A DNA stretch of 64,000 nucleotides from Heterodera schachtii (taxonomy: Eukaryota > Nematoda > Chromadorea > Rhabditida > Heteroderidae). The DNA lies in contig SIJG01000028.1 in the NCBI GenBank assembly GCA_023374025.1, positions 10,115-74,114 of the forward strand, written 5' to 3'. Of the stretch, positions 24,625 through 34,569 are shown in pieces; the first letter of the stretch is position 1; the number at the start of each line of letters is the position of its first letter. The position numbers and the translations under genes are program-made. Below the pieces are notes generated by a model. The model saw only the letters and a program-made list of their open reading frames with translations, searched no databases and had not been told where the DNA came from.

Positions 24625-26281
24625 TTACATAAAAGAATGAGAGGGGCCCGGTCCTCCCCACTGCGCCTCTTTGTCCTCCCTCATTTCTTCCTCTTTCTCT
24701 CGCGCTTCTCCGTGTGGGAACAGTTCGTCGGCGAGCTCTGAAAGCGCGTCCGCGGCCTCGAGCAGTGACTTGCGGGTTTTGTAGATTGCTTCCTCCGCGC
24801 GTTGCAGTGGCATCCCTTTCCGGAACGGCGCGTAGGTCTTCCTCACGGGGCTCCTCTCCGCGCTGCGTGTCGTGAACTGTGGCACTGGTGCGGGAGTCGG
24901 TCTTCTTTTGAGTATGTCGCGATTTAATCCCTCGGGAGGGATACAGGGACGGTCATTCACTGTCCCGACGGCAGATTTGAGCACGCTTGTGAGCATGCGC
25001 TTCCCGCTCATTCCCAAGTTCCTTTCTCTGCCCCTCGGTTTCGCTGCTGCCAGTTCGCTTTGGCATTCAAAGCGCGCCACGGTACTGGAATAGAAGGGCA
25101 TGCGCTCTCTTGGGGGCTCCGGGGGATTCTCAAAGCGCTTCCGCTCCTTTTCCAATTCCTTCGCCTCCTCTTCTCCCATTTGGTCTCTGGTTTTCCCCAC
25201 CAATTTTGCCGCCAATTCTTCAATTTTGTTTTGAATCTGCCTTTGCTTGGCTTCCTCTTCGACTTTTTTTACAATATCTGTGATTTCTCGGCGCGCTTTT
25301 TCCTCGGCATCCTTCTGGCTTCGCTCTTCCTTTTCTGCTTCTGTTAAGCGCCTTTTCTTTATCCCCCTGGCGATTATTGTGTCCTTCTCTTCCGCTTCCG
25401 TCTTCTTTTTGGCTTTCTCTTCCCTTCCTTCTGCGCCTTTGCTTCTTCGGCTCCTTTTGCGTCTTTTCTTTCGCTTCTTTCTGTGCTTTTTCTTTCGCTT
25501 CTTCCGCTTCCTTCTGTGCTTTTGCTTCTTCCGCTTCCTTTTGCGTCTTTTCTTTCGCTTCTTTCTGTGCTTTTTCTTCGCTTCTTCCGCTTCCTTCTGT
25601 GCTTTTGCTTCTTCCGCTTCCTTTTGCGTCTTTCTTTCGCTTCTTCGGCTTCCTTCTGCGCTTCTTTTCCGCTTCCTTCCGCGCTTCCTCTTCCAATTCC
25701 TTCCTTGCTTCCGCTTCTGCTTCCTTCCTGATCTCATTTTCAGATTCCTTCCGCGCCTTCTCTTCCGCTGTGACTGCCGGACGTCGGAGGGCACGTTTCC
25801 AATCTTCTTTTTGTTTCTTCGCTTCTTCTTTCGCTTTCTTTTCCGCTTCCGCTCTTCTTGCCTCCGATTTGGCATGCCTTTCCTTACTTTCCTTTTGCTT
25901 TCTTTCTTTTTTTGTCTTCTCTGATTGCTTCCTCAACGCCTGGATTTGCTTTTCATCTTCCTCTTCATTTTCAATTTGTGCCTTGGCCTGCTGCATTAAC
26001 TGAATTTGTCGTTCAATTTCCGCCAGTCGGTGTTGCTTTTTGAAGTTGGCCACTTGGTCGGGTCGAATTATTTCGACTTGTTCGGCCGGGAATGAAGTAA
26101 GTATGGGTGCATATGGTCGCGGTTCCGATCCCTCGCTTGAACGATTGTGTTGTTGTTGTTGTTGTTGTTCGGCTTCCTCCTCTGAATCCGACGAAGAAAT
26201 GGTAATGGCGGGTGGTGTTGGTGATGAGTTTCGGCGAGTAGAACAATTTGAAAACGAATAAGTTTTGTCAAATCGTGACAT
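24625..26281 (-). CDS. 3' accessory coiled-coil ORF of the LTR element (frame-broken)
   Basis: An ATG at 26281 opens a Ser-rich acidic head, a polyglutamine run (about 26150) and a long Lys/Glu-rich coiled coil. The sensible frame switches about three times inside near-identical AKEEAQKEA-type repeats (25400-25870) and then continues as a distinct C-terminal region down to the stop at 24625. A TTACAG acceptor-like site lies six bases upstream of the ATG, so a spliced message is possible. The same frame is also continuous with integrase upstream. It matches nothing I know in gypsy elements. Alternatives are a captured host coiled-coil segment or an element-specific accessory protein. The indels in the repeats could be mutations or assembly slips. 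Confidence 0.5.
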
Positions 26282-27949
26282 TTTTGGCTGTAAGCAATCC
26301 AATGAATTATGGTGGAGTGAGTCAATGTGAAATGAATGTTTTTGAAAATTTGTGAATTTGTTGGTCATGTCCCAGGGGTCGAAATGGATTGTTGTCTGCT
26401 CCAAGGGAGGGTCGCGCAGGGTAATCCAAACTTCGGGAGTTATAGATTGGACAAAAACTTGGTGTAGTTGATCAGTAAATTGTTCAAAATAAAATGCTTT
26501 TCCGTTTTCCATCATCAAATTTCCCGAATTTTCCAGAAATTCCCGAACTCCTTTTCCCAAAAACATTTCATCCCGTCCATTGGAAATTCGGAGTTTGAAA
26601 TTTTCATCGAATATCCACATTATCACGTATTTTCCGTCATCTTCAAATATTTCCCATGCGTTTTTGATTAAATTTCCAGAAATGGTGGAGGGTCCTGGGA
26701 AATCAGAAGCATTGAGATAGGCGGTAAATTTTTCTCCATCCAATTTGATCTCGATTTGGTGTGGCTGTATTTCCATTTCTTGTCCATCAGTTCCCAATTG
26801 TTCCGGTGTATTCCATTCACTTATAGAAGCCACAATTATTTCACCATCAAGCATTTCTTCATCTGATTCTTCCAATTTTGTATCTCCCAGCTTTTTATTC
26901 CCATTTTTATGTTTTGGTTTCTCATTTTCTGATGTTTCTGTGTCCTGTCTCGCTTCTTCATTTGTGAAATACGGCTTGCATTGGTCCATGTGCACAGTGA
27001 ATGGCTGTCCATCGGGGTCGAGTTCCCGAATTTGCAAATTTGGCTTCTCGATTTTGATGACGCGAAATGGTCCTTCATAATTTGGTTCCAATTTTGTCTT
27101 TTTGTCATTTCTGCGTCTCAAAACAAGCATTCCTTCGGTCCAGCGTACTTCTTTCGTGCCTTTTTGTTGATGGATCATCCGATTAGCACATTTCTTCAGA
27201 CATTCTCTGATCTGAGATTTTGCTTCTTCCATCCTTTTGGTCAACTCTTGGACATATATGGCCATGTCATTGTACTCTTCTCCGTCTTTTTCGAGTAGCA
27301 TCTCACTGGGAAGCCGTGGGTCAAATCCATGAAGCACAAAAAATGGTGAATGATTTATTTGGGCATTGATTGAAGAGTTGTATGCGAAACAAAGCATAGG
27401 AAGTGCCGCAGCCCAATCTTTTCCGCCAGTCGTGGTGACTAACATGTCCGCCAATGTGCGATTGAATCTTTCGACTTGGCCATTCGCTGATTGGTGGTAT
27501 GGCACCGTTGTTTGGTGTTTGAATCCCCAAGTTTTAGCAAGTGACTCAAATGTCGAACTGAGGAATTGTGTTCCGCAGTCCGTCACAACGATTTTTGGAA
27601 TCCCAAATTGACATAGAAATTTGTCAACGAATGCTGTTGTCACCGTCGTCGCGCTTTGTTCTCTCAGTGGTATTGCCATCATGTATTTAGAAAACGAATC
27701 GATTATCATCAAGATGTATTGAAATCCGCCTTTTGCCGTCTTCAATGGTCCCATCAAATCCAAGTGAAGTCTTTCACATGGCTGTGATGCTGGTTCAATT
27801 GGACAAATGGGCTCAGAGCTCATTTGGTTTCCAATTATTTTCCGTTTTTGGCACGCATCGCAGGTCCTCACGAATTTTTGAATGTCTTTTTCCATTCCTT
27901 CCCAGTACAGATTTCGTCTGATTTTGTCTTTTGTTCGTTTCTCTCCCAA
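26282..27949 (-). CDS. Integrase with long C-terminal extension
   Basis: The frame opens in the zinc-binding domain; its CDAC pair is inside, while the His part lies across a frame change at about 27961. The core has the expected acidic triad: HLDLMG, TDCGTQF and QVERFNR. The usual C-terminal barrel-like region follows (KLEPNYEGPFRV, then MDQCKPY). After this come about 250 residues with no familiar motif before the accessory coiled-coil head at 26281. The role is insertion of the cDNA into host chromosomes. As the true N-terminus is in another frame, this copy cannot make the enzyme without frameshifting or repair. Confidence 0.8.
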
Positions 27950-29769
27950 GTGGCCACCTTGAAAGGGTCAGAGTGATATTCCTTCATCACTCTTTGCCTC
28001 AGACTGATTGGCACATAAATTTTCCATTCGCCTCGGTCCATTGCACACAAAAGATCTTCGGTAAGTTTCCATTTCCCAGTGAATTCATTTGGTTCCTCTG
28101 AATTTTGATCCTTTTTCAAAGTCTCCCGTCTCTTTTGTGTGTCCGTCTCTTGTTTTTGAGCCTCGCGCATTTCACTTTGTGAAATTTTTGGTTCAATTTT
28201 CAGCCAATTAATTTGTGTGTCGTTGTCGTCCAAGTATCGTGAAAGATGGTCACAAAATTGGTTCCGCTTTCCAGGGCGATGAATGATTTCAACATCGAAT
28301 GCCATGATAGCCAATTGGTATCGACTGAGTCGTCCTTCCAAGTCTTTCCGCCGGAATAATGATGTCAAAGCCGAATTGTCCGTGATTACTGTTGATTTTC
28401 CAGCTCCTTCCAAATATGGTCGAAAATTTTTGAGGGAAGCACAAATTGCTAAGGCTTCTAATTCGACCACCGAATAGCGCTTTTCATGTTTTGTTAGCAC
28501 TCGGCTGAAATAACAAATCGGATGGACTTCGCCTTCACGGTTTTCTTGTAGAAGACATCCGGCAATTGCTTTTATGCTGGCATCTGTTTCCACAACGAAT
28601 GGTTGTCCGAATTTTGGTGGAGCTAAAACTGGAGCAGTCATCAGCTTCGTCTTCAATTCCTCCAAGGCTTTTTCATGTGGTGGTCCCCATTCTGTCGTGC
28701 TTTCATTTTTTGTCAACTCGTAGATGGGTTGAAGTATTTCGGCAAATCCGTAGACAAATTTTCGAAAATATGACAGCATTCCAATCAAGGATCGGAGTTC
28801 AGTAATATTCTTCGGCTTCCTCAGTTTGTGAATTGGCTCCAAATCCTTTGGATCGATTCGAACGCCATTGGCCGAAATTAAATGTCCCAAGTAACGAATC
28901 TCTCCCAACGCAAATCTGCATTTCTCCGGTTTCAGTCTGAATCCAACTTCAGTCATAGTTCTTAGGAAGGTGTTTATGTCCCTTAGGTGTTCATCTTCAG
29001 TCATTGAGCCGATTATGCAATCGTCCAAATACACGAGAAATGTCGCTGAGCACATTTGTCGGACTTCTTCCATGGCTCGCTGGAATGTCGTTGGTGCTCC
29101 GGCCAATCCGAAGGGACAACGAAGCCATTCGAACAGTCCCATGTGGCAGATGAATGCGCTCCTTTCTTCATGTCCTTTCGCCAGTTTAATGTGAAAAAAT
29201 CCGCTTGAACAGTCGGCCACTGAGAAATATTTTTTTCCAGAGACTTCGTCAAGGATCGATTGAATCCTCGGCAAATAATATGTCGATCGTTTCGTCAATT
29301 GGTTGAGCTTCCGGTAGTCAACACAAAATCGGTAAGAGGCATCAGGTTTTCGAACAAGCACAATTGGAGATGACCATGCCGACGTGGATGGTCGAATGAC
29401 ATTTTGACGCAGTAATTCTTTAACCTGGCGTTCTATCTCGGGTTGGAGTGCCACAGGATAACGATAAGGCCTTTGTTGAACCGGCCGTGCGCCATCGATC
29501 AGGTCGATGCGGTGAATCGTTTGTCCTTTGAAGAGTCCGACTTCTCCGGGTTTCACAAAGGCGCTCTCATTCTGTCGAATGATGTTTTTTAATTCTTCAA
29601 TTCCGTCTCGGCTGAGAATGGTATCAGTTAATGGAATTCTTTCCAGTATTGGTACGACTGCTTCTTCTTTCTTTGGAAATTCCAAAGTTTGGTCCGTCCA
29701 ATCCGCTTCTGGTGAAATTTTGTCACTTTCTAATTTGAATTTCATCCATTCCTCGTCAGTCATTATCAT
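27868..29769 (-). CDS. Reverse transcriptase and RNase H
   Basis: An ATG at 29769 overlaps the previous stop by four bases. The RT palm is clear: the SPIVLVRKPDASYRFCVDYR block, the FGLAGAPTTFQ block and the catalytic YLDD at about 29018-29038 (YLDD rather than the commoner YVDD). RNase H follows with its TDAS, ELEAL and TDNS acidic positions. It copies the element RNA into DNA. The frame runs on to the start of the zinc-binding part of integrase and then changes frame at a CCCTTTC heptamer (27967-27961). Domain order marks the element as Ty3/gypsy rather than Ty1/copia. Confidence 0.85.
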   Translation of the reverse strand: MIMTDEEWMKFKLESDKISPEADWTDQTLEFPKKEEAVVPILERIPLTDTILSRDGIEELKNIIRQNESAFVKPGEVGLFKGQTIHRIDLIDGARPVQQRPYRYPVALQPEIERQVKELLRQNVIRPSTSAWSSPIVLVRKPDASYRFCVDYRKLNQLTKRSTYYLPRIQSILDEVSGKKYFSVADCSSGFFHIKLAKGHEERSAFICHMGLFEWLRCPFGLAGAPTTFQRAMEEVRQMCSATFLVYLDDCIIGSMTEDEHLRDINTFLRTMTEVGFRLKPEKCRFALGEIRYLGHLISANGVRIDPKDLEPIHKLRKPKNITELRSLIGMLSYFRKFVYGFAEILQPIYELTKNESTTEWGPPHEKALEELKTKLMTAPVLAPPKFGQPFVVETDASIKAIAGCLLQENREGEVHPICYFSRVLTKHEKRYSVVELEALAICASLKNFRPYLEGAGKSTVITDNSALTSLFRRKDLEGRLSRYQLAIMAFDVEIIHRPGKRNQFCDHLSRYLDDNDTQINWLKIEPKISQSEMREAQKQETDTQKRRETLKKDQNSEEPNEFTGKWKLTEDLLCAMDRGEWKIYVPISLRQRVMKEYHSDPFKVATWERNEQKTKSDEICTGKEWKKTFKNS

Positions 29770-30560
29770 TTCGGGTTTTCCTTCTCGTCTTTCTTCAGTG
29801 CATTAATTTCAGTGTCATCAGCTATTGGTTCCAGCCACGCAAGTCGCGATCCCTCATACACTTTTATTACACTGTTTCCGAAATTAAGCAATCGAAGTGG
29901 CACAATTCGCGTAGAGCCCGGACTTGTTAGACATTTCCCAACTCGCATCGGGAAATAATCGTGATCTCGCTCAACGGTAATGAAGACTTCGTCTGGTCCC
30001 AAACTTCGGTTAATCTTTCCCCAAACGAGCGAATCAGACAGCGGCGGCAATGTTTGGGTCTCAATAAGTTGTACTTCAATCGGTTGTTTCTCGATGCTGA
30101 CAGCGGCGATCATTGGTAGTTGCATGTTTCCAACACGCACGAGTCCTCTTTTGAAGTTCAGTCCGATTTCTTCTTCGCCTCGTTCACTGACGAAATCCAT
30201 CAAATCCGTTCCAATTATTGCTGTACACGGACAGCTATCGTCCTCACTGACGAGAATTGGAAATTTTCCTTCGAAATCTCCCAATTTTATGTTGGCAATT
30301 GCCGAGCCAATAAAACGAATGGGAGTTGAGTTCGCTGCTCTTGCTTGTGGATAGTCCCCTTTTCGGACCATCATAAAGCATCTTTGTGCCGTTGAGTGGC
30401 CAATGTACGTGATGTCGGCTCCTGTGTCGAATAAGGCCTTGGTTTTCACTCCATTCATGAAAAAATTGACATAACATCTCTTCTTTTTCCGTTTTGTTTG
30501 TTCGATTTGGCAAATATTGGGAAGATAATTGAGCACGTACGCCTTTTGGTCGAGTAAAGG
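29766..30560 (-). CDS. Aspartic protease (C-terminal part of the 29766-31898 frame)
   Basis: The DTGAD active site lies at about residue 490 of a 710-codon frame, followed by a glycine-containing flap-like region and the ALA-type IGTDLMD motif that normally ends retroviral-type proteases. It would cleave the polyproteins. Oddly it is fused behind a transmembrane envelope-like region rather than directly behind Gag. A TGA at 29768-29766 overlaps the RT ATG in an ATGA-like arrangement. Confidence 0.75.
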   Translation of the reverse strand, partial: PLLDQKAYVLNYLPNICQIEQTKRKKKRCYVNFFMNGVKTKALFDTGADITYIGHSTAQRCFMMVRKGDYPQARAANSTPIRFIGSAIANIKLGDFEGKFPILVSEDDSCPCTAIIGTDLMDFVSERGEEEIGLNFKRGLVRVGNMQLPMIAAVSIEKQPIEVQLIETQTLPPLSDSLVWGKINRSLGPDEVFITVERDHDYFPMRVGKCLTSPGSTRIVPLRLLNFGNSVIKVYEGSRLAWLEPIADDTEINALKKDEKENPK

Positions 30561-31898
30561 TTCCTCCGGTGGTGCTGATGGCTTGGTTCGGTCCTGGAGT
30601 TCGACTTCCATCACGATCGGGTATCGAACTTGTTCTGCCAATCTTCTTCCAGAATTGAAACAATTCGTTAGTGTGTTGACCAAAGATTGTAGCAAATGAA
30701 TTGGCGCCAAGAGCAGAGTGGAATAAATTTTGATTTTCCACAAAAGAACTGTGCATCCAACCAAAAGTAAAATGATGGCAATTGTAATCAAAATCCATTT
30801 GATGTATTTGATGATTCCAATTGGGTCTTCCATCCATGCCTTTCCCTTTTCAATCGTTTCTTCTGCCTTTTTTCTGAAACTTTCGCCCTCTTTTTGCATC
30901 TTTTCCACCAGTATTTCGCCGATGGAAAATATGTCTGTGACTGTGCTTCCGTGAATTTCGGTCTGATTGATGTCGACTGTCCCAATGTCAGGGAAGTTCA
31001 ATTCAGGCCGAGTGATCCTTCTCGTCAATTCCTTGAGATTCTGTTCCAGGCGTGCCTGTTCAGATTCAAAAATTGATCCGCGTGTGAAGAAAATTAATGG
31101 ATTTTGAAAATTGGTCTGTTGTTTTGAAATAAATCGATGTTTCGAATTGGCTTGTTGGAGTTCAGTGTCATTGTTGTTGAAGTCAGTTGCCCAAGGGTTG
31201 TTACCCTGCTCATCGCAGTGAGTTTGAGTCCCATTATAGCTCAAGTCGCGCGTCCCTGGCTTGACAAAAAGAGTACGCCTTGCCACCACCACGGGTAGCT
31301 CGCGGAAGCATTTTCCGCCAATCTTTTGGTCCCATAGCACATCCTCAGCCTTCAGTTGCCTACAAAGTGCAATTGACCATTTTTGGTCAAGTTGTGATGA
31401 TCTGGTCCAAAATGCCGTTATGTCATCCCTTTTGTAGAGAGAACGGGCTGCGTCTTCTGGCATCTGACGAGCTAATGCCTTTGCGATGGAAAGCGCATTA
31501 TTTCGTTCGTGACAGTCGCTCATCCATTTTTCTCGCGCATTTTGAATGTTTGTCCGATGTGTCTTCCATCCCAAATAATTAAGACGAGAATTTTCGTGGT
31601 CAAGATTCTCTTCCTTCCAAAGTTTTTCTGATTCATCATCATCCGGAATTTCCCGTTTCGTGACGACTGTGGTTGGGCTTTCCTCGTTTGGTTCATCGGG
31701 GAGAATAAATGGAGTTGGTGTTACTTTTACCGGCGGAGAAAGCAAAGTGCCTTCCTCATTTGCTTGTTCGGCCAATCCTTTAAGCTCATCAAGGATGGAT
31801 TGATATGATGCGGTAACTGTGGTGTCATCAGCATTCGATGTGGTATTAGGATAAATCGTAGTTGATGGAGAGGTGGTTGAAATAAATTTGGTAGTCAT
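30561..31898 (-). CDS. Envelope-like membrane glycoprotein region (stalk, ectodomain, transmembrane)
   Basis: The frame starts with Thr/Ser/Pro-rich residues continuing the mucin-like repeats of the previous ORF. It then has a Cys-bearing ectodomain, a helical stretch and one strong transmembrane segment (about residues 358-382, starting YIKWILITIAIILLLVG) followed by a short basic part, a likely amphipathic patch and SAPPEEP before the protease. N-linked sites (NGT, NQT) are present. I cannot assign it to a known envelope class. Its position between Gag and protease is unusual, since gypsy-type envelopes normally follow integrase. The assignment rests on topology and composition only. Confidence 0.5.
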
Positions 31899-31936
31899 TT
31901 GAATAGGTGTTGTAGGAGTTGTTGATATTGGGCGAG

Positions 31937-32647
31937 TTATCGGTGGAATATTAGTGGTAGAATTGGGCGAATTGTCGGTGGAAATTGAGTAGTAGCGATT
32001 GGGCGAGTTGTCGGTGGAATATTAGTGGTAGAAATTGGGCGGATTGTCGGTGGAATATGAGTAGTAGCGATTGGTCGAGTTGTCGGTGGAATATGAGTAG
32101 TAGCGATTGGGCGAGTTGTCGGTGGAATATGAGTAGTAGCGATTGGTCGAGTTGTTGGCGGAATATGAGTAGTAGCGATTGGTCGAGTGGTCGGTGGAAT
32201 ATGAGTAGTAGCGATTGGTCGAGTCGTTGGCGGAATATGAGTAGTAGCGATTGGTCGAGTTGTCGGTGGAATATGAGTAGTAGCGATTGGTCGAGTTGTC
32301 GGCGGAATATGAGTAGGTAGCGATTGGTCGAGTTGTTGGCGGAATATGAGTAGTAGCGATTGGAGAGTTGTCGGTGGAACCTTAGTGGTAGCGATTGTGG
32401 GAATTGTCGATGGAATATGAGTAGTAGCGACTGGGCGAGTTGTCGTGGCGATTTCAGCGATTTGACCTCTTCGTAAGTTTGGCCTTCTTGTTGGTTCCAT
32501 CCTCGGCACATTTGGCTTTCTTTGTCCAGGTTTTAGACTCACAGTTTCTCGTCTTTGGCGCGCTCGCTTGGTTGAGTTTACTTTACCAATGACATGCACA
32601 TAAACATTGTTGTCCGTTTTCAATGCATCGTCAGGCACTCCGAACAC
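31937..32647 (-). CDS. Envelope-like region: RQRR site and Thr/Pro mucin-like repeats
   Basis: The frame carries on from the previous ORF after a frame change. It has a basic KRARQRR stretch resembling a furin-type cleavage site, then about ten copies of the 12-residue unit TTRPIATTHIPP (36 bp each, about 31985-32440). Such Thr/Pro repeats are typical of heavily O-glycosylated stalks. The frame changes again inside the array in other reading frames, and repeat copy number is likely to vary. A few-base gap separates it from the 31898 frame. Confidence 0.5.
   Translation of the reverse strand: MFGVPDDALKTDNNVYVHVIGKVNSTKRARQRRETVSLKPGQRKPNVPRMEPTRRPNLRRGQIAEIATTTRPVATTHIPSTIPTIATTKVPPTTLQSLLLIFRQQLDQSLPTHIPPTTRPIATTHIPPTTRPIATTHIPPTTRPIATTHIPPTTRPIATTHIPPTTRPIATTHIPPTTRPIATTHIPPTTRPIATTHIPPTIRPISTTNIPPTTRPIATTQFPPTIRPILPLIFHR
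31985..32440 (-). repeat. 36-bp tandem repeat coding TTRPIATTHIPP
   Basis: In plus orientation the unit begins GGAATATGAGTAGTAGCGAT and has a 36-bp period, with variant copies at both edges. Because 36 is a multiple of three, other frames also stay open and give spurious ORFs on both strands. Confidence 0.85.
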
Positions 32648-33372
32648 AGGGAAATTTTCTTTCCTGATTTCTGCTTATCGGAAAAGTGTATTGGAGCTCA
32701 TCCACGATCACTGCCTTTTTTGGCCAAATTTCCGTGATTACTGGGCCAATCACAAAATGTGAATGCCAAAATTCATCCGATGGAATTTTCCACATGAGCA
32801 ATTCCACAGCTCCTGGCAGTCTGATCCAGCTGCCGTCTTCCCCCAGGCTTTTATCAATTTTTAAAGAGTCTCCCCACGAAGTTATCAGCCTTTTTCCATC
32901 CAAAATTCCTGCTTTTCCTTCTTCAATCACCGTCTGCACATTGTTGAAGCAATTCACGCCAGTACCATCCGTACTCTTTTCGAATTGGTGCCAAACTTTC
33001 CCATCTTGTCTCGCTCACTCTGTTCATCGGCGAATGGTGTATTGAGGCCTGGCAGTCCTCGACTGAAGCTTCGGCTTCAATTTTCTTGTCAGGATGATCC
33101 AGAGTCATGATTCGAAGAAAAGACTCGGTGCATGTGACTGTTGTCACATTCCAGCATTTAAATGCGGGAAACACTCGCGGAATCCGAATTGGTATGTAAA
33201 GATTTGACTTCACCGTAAGTGGAGGTCTCTCCACCGGAAGAGTGCAATTCTGTTCCTCTGGAAAGCTCATGGTAACAGTAATCCCTTCTGTCGGCTTGGA
33301 CGGGCATAGTTGGTATTGTCCGTCAGCGGGTAAGAACATCGCCGCCATGATGGTCATCAGACAAATAAATGG
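32631..33372 (-). CDS. Envelope-like N-terminal region fused behind Gag (frame-broken)
   Basis: At the end of the Gag frame comes a hydrophobic signal-like segment (FPFICLMTIMAAMFLPADG, near 33300-33370) followed by a Cys- and Asn-X-Thr-containing stretch, as in a secreted or viral surface protein. The frame is lost near 33000 and a second frame (32957-32631) carries on in similar style. No known glycoprotein motif was recognised. The segment could let a Gag-fused or separately expressed protein enter the secretory route; this is inference. Confidence 0.45.
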
Positions 33373-34569
33373 AAAATTCACTTCGTTCACGCGCCAGCCA
33401 GTTCGTCCTCGATCGGCATCACTTCCTCCGCGTCCTCTGTTGGGACCTGTTGGTCCGCGCCCTCGTGGCCAATTTTGGTTTTGGTTGAAGTTCGGTTGAA
33501 AATTGCCATTGTTGTTTGTTCCTTGGAAGTTGCTACCAAGCGGTGTGAAGTTAGCGTTAGCGCCGCGCGGATTAAATCCTCCTCGGTATGTGTTGAGTCC
33601 CCTGGGGTATCCTGTGAATCCCCTTGGCGTGAAATTCCCTCGGCGAATTGGCCGAAATTCGTTATTGCCCCTCCAAAAATTAGGTTGATTTTGTCCTTCG
33701 GCGTTGTTTCCTCTCCAAAAGTTTTGTTGGTTCTGTCCTTCGGTGTTATTTCCTCTCCAAGAATTGTTTTGATTTTGCCATTCTCTCTGGTTTTGTCCTT
33801 GATTTTCTCGGGTCCTTTGTTGTTGTTCACGAATCTCATTTAATTCGGTTCGCACTGCATTAACTTCCGCTAAAGCAACTTCGGCTTTTGCATCTTGTGT
33901 ATTTTTCCACATGTCATCGGCCAAATTTCCTTGAACTTGTTCAACACGTCTTGCCTGGGCCACTGCTTCCTCGAGCGTTTGCGGTTCTTCCATGTACATC
34001 ACTCTTTCCTTCAGTCGTGGTGCCATATTTGCCCGAAAAAAGTCTCGCGCAATTTCCGAACGGAATTGTCGAAGTCGGGCTTCGTTTGCATGTTTAACAT
34101 CGTTTTCCAAAGCACCGAGCACCAAATTTCCAAGGTCCATCTCGAGAGAATTGTCAGGATAAGCACGTAAGACGAGGTTCCGAATCGCCTGCGCGAATTC
34201 TTCCAGCGATTCTCCAGTCAGTTGTTTCCGTTGTGCCAATTTCTGTCTTGCTGTCAGACTCGGAGACATTTGTTTCAACTTATCCGCCATGGCATCAATT
34301 AGACTTCGCCAATTATCTTTAATGTCCGATCCGATGCCCTCGTAAATTGCCCTTGCCGAGCCTCTGAGGAACAGCGGGAGAACTTGCACACATCGCGCGG
34401 GTGTCCAATTGTGGGCGGTCGCGATTAAATTAAATGACTTCAAATAATCCTGCAAATCAGTCGTCCCGTCAAATGTGGTCGGCATCGGAAGTCCAGAGCG
34501 AGTTCCACCACTTTCATGCATTTCTCGCTCAAGAGTCACAATTCGACGCCGCAGAGCGTCTAAATCCAT
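33373..34569 (-). CDS. Gag-like protein
   Basis: The first ATG in frame is at 34569 (MDLDALRRRIVTLEREM), after a frame open from 34722 through a GTG. It has the retrotransposon-gag core (a helical LFLRGSARAIYEGIG block then W..L...M...L) and a helical C-terminal half. There is no CCHC zinc knuckle; instead a Gln/Asn/Arg/Gly tail with NFWRGNN repeats and RGG-like runs probably binds RNA. It assembles the particle. It runs straight into the signal-like segment of the envelope-like region without a stop. Confidence 0.75.

Noticed and set aside
25247..26003. Plus-strand Phe/Ser/Leu-rich ORFs of over 200 codons
   Set aside because: Antisense shadows of the Lys/Glu-rich coiled-coil repeats of the LTR element.
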